Source: Xanthocytophaga agilis (GTDB taxonomy: Bacteria; Bacteroidota; Bacteroidia; Cytophagales; 172606-1). Taken from it: a DNA stretch of 64,000 nt. Location: contig NZ_JASJOU010000018.1 of the NCBI RefSeq assembly GCF_030068605.1, positions 124,001 to 188,000 on the forward strand, given 5' to 3'. Below are positions 47,948-54,885 of the stretch, piece after piece; positions within the stretch are counted from its first letter, which is position 1, and each line of letters begins with the position of its first letter. The notes beneath the pieces were generated by a model. The model had not been told where the DNA came from. It searched no databases and was given only the letters and a program-made list of their open reading frames with translations. Both the position numbers and the translations under genes were made by a program.

Positions 47948-48685
47948 ATGATTAACCTATTATTAGCCGACGACCATAAAATCATCCGTGATGGCTTAAA
48001 AGCGGTGCTTACATTCTCAGATGCTTCAATTCAAGTGGTGGCGGAAGCTTCTAATGGAAAAGAAGTTCTGGAACAACTGGAGAAAGAAAAAATAGATGTA
48101 GTGTTGTTGGATATGAATATGCCAGAAATGGATGGTTTAGAGACAACTACCTATATAGCCAGAAACCACCCGGAAACCAAAGTGCTTATTCTTTCTATGG
48201 TAGAAAACGAGCATTTGATTGCGAAAGTTTTTCAGGCTGGTGCACAAGGTTATCTTCTTAAGTCAGCAGGACGCGAAGAATTGATACATGCTATTGAAAT
48301 TGTTCATAAAGGAAGTCGTTATGTAACAGCACAGATTACATTGTCATTATTGGGCAAACTGTCTCACAGCGAATTACCAATTACCTACACAGATTCAGTA
48401 TCTTCTCCTGTTACTTCGATGGAAAATGTTACTAAATCTGAAAAGTTAGGTCCCAGAACAGAAGTGGGACATACTGGACAGCCCGAAGGAATAGGATTAT
48501 CCAAGCGGGAAATGGAGATACTTCAATTGGTAGCCAAAGGTTATACAAATGCTAAAATCGCAGATTTACTCTTCACAAGCAAAAGAACCATAGAGAATCA
48601 TCGCCAAAGTCTGCTTGCTAAAACCGGTTGCAACAATACCGCTATGCTGATTCACTTTGCCTCCTCACATCATTTGCTGGACTGA
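47948..48685 (+). CDS. Orphan NarL/FixJ-family response regulator
   Basis: The 245-residue protein has an intact receiver (LADDHKIIRDG; Asp in VVLLDMNMPEMDG; Ser in LILSMVEN; Lys in LLKSAGRE). A linker of about 45 residues, longer than usual, leads to a LuxR-type helix-turn-helix (LSKREMEILQLVAKGYTNAKIA, SKRTIENHRQSLL). No kinase is adjacent. NarL-type regulators bind inverted heptamers, and the TAAATAC/GTATTTA palindrome has that form, so this protein and the one at 10394 are candidates to bind it. That link is inference. Confidence 0.94.
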   Translation: MINLLLADDHKIIRDGLKAVLTFSDASIQVVAEASNGKEVLEQLEKEKIDVVLLDMNMPEMDGLETTTYIARNHPETKVLILSMVENEHLIAKVFQAGAQGYLLKSAGREELIHAIEIVHKGSRYVTAQITLSLLGKLSHSELPITYTDSVSSPVTSMENVTKSEKLGPRTEVGHTGQPEGIGLSKREMEILQLVAKGYTNAKIADLLFTSKRTIENHRQSLLAKTGCNNTAMLIHFASSHHLLD

Positions 48686-48706
48686 TCACTTACTATATAA
48701 AAGGCT

Positions 48707-48753
48707 ATAGGCTACAAAAAACTCTCTGACACAGAGAGAATTTTGTAGCCTAT
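48707..48753 (+). terminator. Long hairpin after the NarL regulator
   Basis: ATAGGCTACAAAA (48707-48719) pairs with TTTTGTAGCCTAT (48741-48753), and inside it CTCTCTG pairs with CAGAGAG around a 3-nt loop. It begins 22 bp after the regulator stop. No T-run follows, so it may be a stability or termination structure. Confidence 0.7.
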
Positions 48754-48824
48754 GAATAAGATAACGAGGATAAGTAAACGAGATCTTATATATAACTAAC
48801 GTAAAATGGTGTCTTAAAATAAAC

Positions 48825-48899
48825 CTTAGGGATAAACCAGGGTAAGTGGTTTATATATATTAGTTTTTATCTTACAAAAAATCACTGTTCACCCCTAAG
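48825..48899 (+). repeat. Structured repeat, copy 1
   Basis: CTTAGGG (48825-48831) and CCCTAAG (48893-48899) form an inverted pair. The left part, AGGGATAAACC-AGGGTAAGTGGT, matches 54364-54389 (AGGGATAAAC-AGGTTATAAGTGGT), and the right end CACCCCTAAG resembles 54424-54434 (TACCCCTGAAA). Confidence 0.5.
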
Positions 48900-49076
48900 A
48901 TTTACCTTCTAATATCCGGTATGTGCGCTTATAGCAATAAGCTTCTATTTCCTCCTGGATTGTACTTACTATTACCTGTAATACTAAGTACAATATATTT
49001 CTATCCTTTCTTCTATTGTTGCTTATATTAAATTGCCAAACGAAGTTCGCAGAAAAGTTTCAGGGATAAAAGAGGG

Positions 49077-49106
49077 TAAATACGCATTTGTCAAAACAAG
49101 TATTTA
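49077..49106 (+). repeat. 30-bp near-palindrome, copy 5 of 9
   Basis: TAAATAC, GCA, core TTTGTCAAAA, CAA, GTATTTA; left flank AGAGGG, right flank CCACAA. It lies between the stops of convergent genes (regulator 47948-48685 and DUF421), so it is not in an ordinary upstream position. Confidence 0.83.
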
Positions 49107-49131
49107 CCACAATCCCTTTGCTTCTAGCCTA

Positions 49132-49920
49132 TTAACGTGTATAGGAAGAAATATTCTTCTGACCGTCTTTTGTCAGTTCCGGATCTATTGGGCCTGAATG
49201 AGGATTTTTATTCTGAATAGTTGTGTCTTTGATAAAAGCTTCTGTCCAGGCAATTGACTGACAATTAGGACACAATGCCTTGACACTGTGTACGGCTGAT
49301 GTTACCACATAACCACAACTAGAGCAAGCCAGATGTGAATGTGTCTTTGCCTGTCGGTTCACCAAAATCCGATCGTTGGAAGACAAAACGGATAACCCTG
49401 GTTTAGGAGATGCACTTTTATAGATACTTAAAGTCCCACATGCTTCCAGATATACCCGTGCTATTTGTCCCAGATGTACAATATTTTCTGAACGGAGATG
49501 AGCAAAGATCTGCTCTCGTTCAAAGCCTTCCTGACGAATCTGGTCAAGTTGCAAAACACCATCTTTTACCAACAAGCGTACATCTCCCTGTACGAGTAAC
49601 TCTATCTTTCGGTATTTATATGAAAGCAGGTTGAGACCCCTTAATACAACAAGCACACAAAGGAGAATCACTACACCTGGTAAAAGACCTCGTATCGGAT
49701 CTTGCATTGGAGCGGAAACAATAGCACCAAGTGTAATCATTACAGACATTTCTGTGAGACTCAACTGTGCATTCATTCTTTTTCCAAGAAGACGGGTTAT
49801 TACCAGCAAAAACAAAAAAATAAAGGTTGTTCGCAGAAATACCTCTAATAGAAAAATAGAAGGAGCATCCCCTAACAAAATTCGTTGCCAATCTCCTAAA
49901 TGAATGTCTTCTTTTTTCAT
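49132..49920 (-). CDS. DUF421 (YetF-like) membrane protein with zinc ribbon, second copy
   Basis: The 262-residue protein begins MKKEDIHLGDWQRILLGD, matching the other copy at 1301-1987. It has three N-terminal membrane segments (LLEVFLRTTFIFLFLLVITRLL, MSVMITLGAIVSAP, GVVILLCVLVVLRGLN) and the DUF421 domain (LLVKDGVLQLDQIRQEGFER...LRSENIVHLGQI). A C-terminal zinc-ribbon-like CSSCGY and CPNCQS, spaced farther apart than in the first copy, precedes a 35-residue polar tail. The function is unknown. Confidence 0.9.
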   Translation of the reverse strand: MKKEDIHLGDWQRILLGDAPSIFLLEVFLRTTFIFLFLLVITRLLGKRMNAQLSLTEMSVMITLGAIVSAPMQDPIRGLLPGVVILLCVLVVLRGLNLLSYKYRKIELLVQGDVRLLVKDGVLQLDQIRQEGFEREQIFAHLRSENIVHLGQIARVYLEACGTLSIYKSASPKPGLSVLSSNDRILVNRQAKTHSHLACSSCGYVVTSAVHSVKALCPNCQSIAWTEAFIKDTTIQNKNPHSGPIDPELTKDGQKNISSYTR

Positions 49921-50031
49921 GGTGCCTTACTATATAGCTGTTATTTCATACCAACAGGTCAATGTCTCATGCTGCCAATCAGAGATACTTTCTTTCAGTA
50001 TTCTTTTATTTTTGTCTTCTATCTATTTTCA

Positions 50032-50141
50032 TGTTTTCCTGAAAGGGTCTTTTCACAAGTTTGTCAATCGTTGATTGTAAAGCTATTTTACTAACAAACC
50101 AAACATCTTGTTATTTGTGACAAAATCCTTTCAGGAAAACA
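50032..50141. repeat. 15-bp inverted repeat around an 80-bp loop
   Basis: TGTTTTCCTGAAAGG (50032-50046) and its perfect complement (50127-50141) lie in the 313-bp gap between the TreZ stop and the DUF421 start. The loop has further partial pairing (CACAAG with CTTGT). It could be a TreZ terminator or a structured leader of the DUF421 gene. Confidence 0.5.
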
Positions 50142-50233
50142 GCAGGAAAAGTAAGATTAGGGTTACCTGCTTAACCGAACATCCGCTCCTGATTAGAAAC
50201 TGATTACCTAAAAAAACTATTCCTCTCTACTGT

Positions 50234-52141
50234 TTACTCCACTATCGAGGTCCAGGCTATGAAGTGAGGACCTGACAAAACAATACTATCCGTCTCTGTA
50301 TGTTCTGATATAGGAGTACTGGCAGAGTCAATCAAACGTTTCCATTTTTTATCTTCCGGCAATTGGAACTGAGCTTCTCCCTCTTCAAAAATAACAGCGC
50401 ATAATAGTGCATTATCTTTGGGATTTTCTGCCTGCTGCAACCACATCAGCACTTTATCTCCTTCAATCCAGGATTGTACACCTGTTCGTATGACATTTTG
50501 AAAGGCAGGATGCGTTTTCCTAATCCGTATCAGCTGTTTGTAAAAATCCAATATCTCAGCCCTTCCATCCCCCTGAAAGTCCCAGGACAAACGTGATCTG
50601 GCAAACGTCTGAACATCCTGTGGATCTTCGTATTCCAGTTCGTCCTTCTGAAATCCTTCAAACTCCTCTTTTCGTCCTTTACGAACAGCTTCTACCAATT
50701 CATCATCTGAGTAATCGATAAAGTAAAAGAAAGGATTTGTCTCACCGTATTCTTCACCCATAAACAACATAGGCACATAAGGAGATAACAAATATGTACC
50801 TGCAATTGCTTTTAGCATGGGCTTGCTCACCAGACTTGCCATCCGGTCGTTACCAAGGCGATTTCCAATCTGGTCGTGATTTTGGATATAAACTACAAAC
50901 TGATCGTAATAAGTATGTTGAGCAGAATTACCAAAGGTCTTTTCCCGAAAAGGAGAATAGGTACCATTGTATACATAACTATGCTCAAATGCCTTCTGTA
51001 AATGATTCAGTGTACCAAAATCCGCGTAATAGTGATCTTTCTCACCTGTAGCCAGTGTATGCAGCGAATGATGAAAATCATCCAGCCATTGCGCATCCAG
51101 ACCAAAGCCTCTATCTGCATAGGGTAAAAGCAGTTTTGAATCGTTCAGATCTGACTCAGCGATGAGGATATACTCACGTCCTGTCTGCATGCTGAGTGTT
51201 CTTACAGCTTGTGTAAGTTCAGCCAGAAAATGTGTAGCACCAAAATCCCAGATACTATGAACCGCATCCAGACGCAGCCCGTCGATATGATATTCATTCA
51301 GCCACATCAGAGCATTGCCAATAAAGTAACTGCGTACATGATCAGCTTGTTTGTTGTCAAAGTTAATGGCATCTCCCCACCCTTGCTGATAGCGTTTATG
51401 CAAGTAAGGTCCAAAGCAAGGCAAGCAGTTGCCTTCGGGGCCCAGGTGATTATAAACTACATCCAGAATCACTGCTATGCCTTTGCTGTGGCAAGCGTCT
51501 ACCAGTCTTTTTAAAGCCTGTGGCCCACCATACGAATGCTGAACAGCATACGGAAATACACCATCATATCCCCATCCTCTGGTACCGGAAAACTGTGATA
51601 GTGGCAAAAGCTCAATGGCATTAATACCCACATCAAGCAAATAGTCCAGCTTGTCAATAATAGCCTCTAGTGTGCTCTGGGTAGTAAATGTTCCTACATG
51701 CAGTTCATAAATAATCATTTCTTTCAACGAAGGAGCTTTCCAGTTTTGATCTGTCCATGTGTAATCTGCCGGCACAACAGCTGACAAATGAGCGGTGCCT
51801 TCAGGCTGAAAACGAGAGGCAGGATCAGGAACAGGACCTTTATCATCAAGGCAATATCCATACCGATAATCTGTATCCGTTTTTTCAACTTCTGCCGACC
51901 AGTATCCCCACTCATTTCGTTGCATTGCAATACGTTCTTCTTTATCTGGCTGACGCAAATGAAGCTCTACTTTTTCTGCATTAGGAGCCCATACTACAAA
52001 TCGTGTGTGTGAATCCACTATAAATGCACCTACTGGCTGGGTTACTCTGGCTGTTGGTACTGATCCCTGTCCTAGGCCATGAAAGTCCATCAAATCAGGA
52101 ATAGCTATCAGACCAGCTACATTTTCCGAAGCGTTTTTCAT
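50234..52141 (-). CDS. treZ: Malto-oligosyltrehalose trehalohydrolase
   Basis: The 635-residue protein has an N-terminal carbohydrate-binding-like domain (FIVDSHTRFVVWAPNAEKVE) and a GH13 barrel. Characteristic TreZ sequence includes DPASRFQPEG, GWGYDGVFPYAVQHSYGGP and the ILDVVYNHLGPEGNCLP loop. Catalytic residues are Asp in DGLRLDAVHS (nucleophile), Glu in LIAESDLND and Asp in QNHDQIGN. It releases trehalose from maltooligosyl trehalose, normally after TreY. No treY or treX is in the window, so the gene is isolated from its partner. A 30-bp near-palindrome lies 211 bp upstream. Confidence 0.95.
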   Translation of the reverse strand: MKNASENVAGLIAIPDLMDFHGLGQGSVPTARVTQPVGAFIVDSHTRFVVWAPNAEKVELHLRQPDKEERIAMQRNEWGYWSAEVEKTDTDYRYGYCLDDKGPVPDPASRFQPEGTAHLSAVVPADYTWTDQNWKAPSLKEMIIYELHVGTFTTQSTLEAIIDKLDYLLDVGINAIELLPLSQFSGTRGWGYDGVFPYAVQHSYGGPQALKRLVDACHSKGIAVILDVVYNHLGPEGNCLPCFGPYLHKRYQQGWGDAINFDNKQADHVRSYFIGNALMWLNEYHIDGLRLDAVHSIWDFGATHFLAELTQAVRTLSMQTGREYILIAESDLNDSKLLLPYADRGFGLDAQWLDDFHHSLHTLATGEKDHYYADFGTLNHLQKAFEHSYVYNGTYSPFREKTFGNSAQHTYYDQFVVYIQNHDQIGNRLGNDRMASLVSKPMLKAIAGTYLLSPYVPMLFMGEEYGETNPFFYFIDYSDDELVEAVRKGRKEEFEGFQKDELEYEDPQDVQTFARSRLSWDFQGDGRAEILDFYKQLIRIRKTHPAFQNVIRTGVQSWIEGDKVLMWLQQAENPKDNALLCAVIFEEGEAQFQLPEDKKWKRLIDSASTPISEHTETDSIVLSGPHFIAWTSIVE

Positions 52142-52351
52142 AAAAATTAACCGAGAATAAAATTGATTTATCTACATAAAGAATAAAGGCGTTTTACAAC
52201 AGCGGATGCCAGGTCAGAGCAGTTACTCAACGAATGACATAGTCAGGCCAGACAACTGCAGAATACAAAAGACGCCTTCCGGGTAAAAAAATTGTATAAA
52301 ATAATGCCTTTAAAAAATAAACACCCAATATCGTACGTATTACAGAAGTGA

Positions 52352-52381
52352 CTAATACTTATTTTTAAAAATGAGTATTTA
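52352..52381 (+). repeat. 30-bp near-palindrome, copy 6 of 9
   Basis: The left arm is CTAATAC (one change), interior TTA, TTTTTAAAAA and TGA, right arm GTATTTA, right flank TCGCAA. It lies 211 bp upstream of treZ. The rest of 52142-52928 is AT-rich with no coding frame. Confidence 0.75.
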
Positions 52382-52928
52382 TCGCAAAAAAATCAACGTT
52401 ATAACCTGAAAATGATATAAAAAATAGCAGGCTAACGCTTTCTAAGTTAACAACCGCCTGAACATCAATTCGTTAAAACATAAAATAGATTAATACTTAT
52501 TGCATTTTTAGAGAACGGCAAATACCTATCTGACTATAAATCAATTAATTCCCTCTTCTCTCTGTCCCTAATTATACTACTAACAGGCATACTTTTTAAC
52601 TCAAATCATCGCTCCACAAATTGTATTTTCCCGGTATAAATTCTCTACATACGACTATATTCTATTGGTTCTAAACTTCCAGCCTTTGAAATAATACCCT
52701 AACACTGTTTTTTTAATTTAATAGGATATATAAAGTCCCATAACCTTCCTTTTTGCTGTAGTTACTCTAATAAAAAGATAAAATCAGTATACTGCCGAAG
52801 CACTTATGTTCTCCCAAAACCTAAAGACGGTTAGGGTGAAGCAAGTGTACTAATACTGTTACTCAGACAGGAATACTATTTTAATCTACTCATACGGTCC
52901 TTCTCAGATAATCTGCTCAAAATACTAA

Positions 52929-53126
52929 CAGAATTGTCGGAAAGGTCTGATCTGCAATGGGACTTACCCTGAAGAAGGACAAGCGCTGGAGTTTATACAA
53001 GGGGGCAGAAAAAGATTTACGCATCCGGATCTTGATGAAGAGACTCAGCTTAATTCACCTGGCTCAGAAGAAATTGCTCCTCAGATGGTTGCAGATATTG
53101 CTAAAAAAATGGGAATAAAGATTTGA
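52929..53126 (+). pseudogene. Open frame without start codon, possible remnant
   Basis: A 65-codon frame lacks any ATG in its first part but reads like protein: GTYPEEGQALEFIQGG, then HPDLDEETQLNSPGSEEI and ADIAKKMGIKI before the TGA. The composition and charge pattern suggest a once-real gene whose start is lost. I do not recognise the family. Confidence 0.3.
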
Positions 53127-53265
53127 AAATACGTACGTACACAGATAATCTATGAAGTATTTCTTTTCAAAGCTCTGCCTCTTACAGGGGCTTTGACTGT
53201 TAACCGAAGCTTGGTAATTGACTATTGATTTACCAGACAGAAACATGTAAACTTTTTTGAAGACT

Positions 53266-53940
53266 ATGGATTTAAAGAGTAAAATTGATCAGATTAAAAA
53301 TAAGCTAAAAACAGAGGCTAATATACTTAGTGGACAAGAAAGCAAAAGCAAAGTATTCGAAAGTATCCGACAGCTGACTGATCAGGAAAATCTGGAACAA
53401 GAGTGGAGTAAAGCACAGGAGAGACTTTTTGATGTCGACAGATGGAGTGATGTAGGGGGCATTTCTACTGCCTCATTTTTACTGCATGATTCAATGGGCA
53501 ACCGTGTAATCAGAAAAAGACCACAGGTAGGTGACAAAATCAGTATTGATCTTCCAGGCCCACTCCCTTTGAACTGGGTAGAAGTAGTTCAGATAACAGA
53601 AGAGCCGGAAAAAGCAGAATTCATTGTTTGTCCTACTTCAGATCCAACTAAAACAGTAGATTCGGACCAAGACTTCTCGGGAGAAGATTTAGTAGGGGAA
53701 GATAAAGTCACTGATCATTTTTTTACATCAGACGCACTAAGCATTTTTCGGGTTGAAAGAAAGGATAAACAGCTTACTGCTACTCAGATAGGCTTACATG
53801 AAAAGATAAACAACTCTACAGAAGAAGCAGGCAATAAGGCTATGCTCAACACACTAGTAGCAGAGAGTGGGTGGTTGCTCTTTCAGCCACACCAGTGGCA
53901 AACCTTAACAGACTATGTAGCGGGTATTTCTGAGAAGTGA
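53266..53940 (+). CDS. Protein of unknown function
   Basis: The start is the ATG at 53266 (MDLKSKIDQIKNKLKTEANI). The 224-residue acidic protein has an N-terminal coiled coil (1-70) and a conserved-looking beta core (WSDVGGISTASFLLHDSMGN, RPQVGDKISIDLPGPLPLNW). After an acidic linker (SDPTKTVDSDQDFSGEDLVG) it ends in SGWLLFQPHQWQTLTDYV. There is no signal peptide. I do not recognise the family. It converges on coiled-coil gene C with only 3 bp between stops. Confidence 0.7.
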   Translation: MDLKSKIDQIKNKLKTEANILSGQESKSKVFESIRQLTDQENLEQEWSKAQERLFDVDRWSDVGGISTASFLLHDSMGNRVIRKRPQVGDKISIDLPGPLPLNWVEVVQITEEPEKAEFIVCPTSDPTKTVDSDQDFSGEDLVGEDKVTDHFFTSDALSIFRVERKDKQLTATQIGLHEKINNSTEEAGNKAMLNTLVAESGWLLFQPHQWQTLTDYVAGISEK

Positions 53941-53943
53941 TAC

Positions 53944-54165
53944 CTAAGCTTCCTTGCCATTTACTGGAATAGGTGCTTTGCCATCAGGGCAGGGAAGCTT
54001 TGTCACAGCTTTTTGTATTCGTTCTTCCTGTAATAATTCTTCCAGCTCAGCCCGGTTTTGATTCTGAAGCGTTATCAACTGGCAGATAAGTTGTGTCTGA
54101 GAGGCTATTTGTTTACGCTTTTCTTCTATTCTGACTCTGATAGATTTATTGACTGATTTGTACAT
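53944..54165 (-). CDS. Small coiled-coil protein, family member C
   Basis: The ATG at 54165 gives MYKSVNKSIRVRIEEKRKQI. The 73-residue protein shares with members A and B the core IxxLxxxQNQNRAELEELLQEE and a variable C-terminus (here with CPDGKAPIPVNG). It has no export signal. A structured repeat (54361-54435) and a 30-bp near-palindrome (54643) lie upstream. Function unknown. Confidence 0.65.
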   Translation of the reverse strand: MYKSVNKSIRVRIEEKRKQIASQTQLICQLITLQNQNRAELEELLQEERIQKAVTKLPCPDGKAPIPVNGKEA

Positions 54166-54360
54166 AAGCAATTAATTAATTCGGTATACGATGTATTCCG
54201 TATGTACTACAATTGATTCTGTATGATTCTGAGGACAGAGCAGAAAAAACCTTTCTGAATCAGGAAGGCTTTTCTCAACTTCGGCTGCATAATCAGTAAT
54301 TACGTGTATTATATACCGATATTTACTATTTAAAGATACTCCTGGTAGATAGCCAAGGTG

Positions 54361-54435
54361 TTTCAGGGATAAACAGGTTATAAGTGGTAGTTACAGCTAA
54401 GTCATCCTTAGGGTACGAAGCGTTTACCCCTGAAA
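54361..54435 (+). repeat. Structured repeat, copy 2
   Basis: TTTCAGGGATAAAC (54361-54374) and GTTTACCCCTGAAA (54422-54435) are inverted copies with one mismatch around a 47-bp loop. The left part matches 48828-48850, and AGGTTATAAGTGGTAGTTA (54375 on) matches 37655 on. It lies in the 720-bp gap 54166-54885. Confidence 0.6.
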
Positions 54436-54642
54436 TTTTTTCCATTTACCACAATCTATTTAAACTAACCAGTTGATGTCATTTCAACTGTTGATTGGAG
54501 TAAACTATTCTATATATACAAAGCATTCTGTGTTCAATGTCGCATTGTACTTTTATCTGGTTTCTGATAAAGTAAATAGAGTTCTATCCTGAGAATCAAT
54601 GTACTGCAAAGTTGAAGATTAGTATAAATCTATAAAAGAGGA

Positions 54643-54672
54643 TAAATACGCATTTATCAAAACAGGTATTTA
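54643..54672 (+). repeat. 30-bp near-palindrome, copy 7 of 9
   Basis: TAAATAC, GCA, core TTTATCAAAA, CAG, GTATTTA; left flank AGAGGA, right flank TCACAT. It is 214 bp upstream of the PAS/GAF gene. Confidence 0.83.
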
Positions 54673-54885
54673 TCACATATGCAAATAATAGCGATATAAG
54701 TTTTCTGTTTTTGGCACAATTTTGTGAAAATATATGCTTACATTGTGTATAACCAATAGCTATATTCTATAAAGAGTAGTATACTACCTATATATTCTAT
54801 ACAATCCTGCGTATCTCAATTTACATTTCATAGTGCTGAAGTTTTCAATAGTGTTGAAATTTGTGTAGAACCTCCTTCCCTTCTC

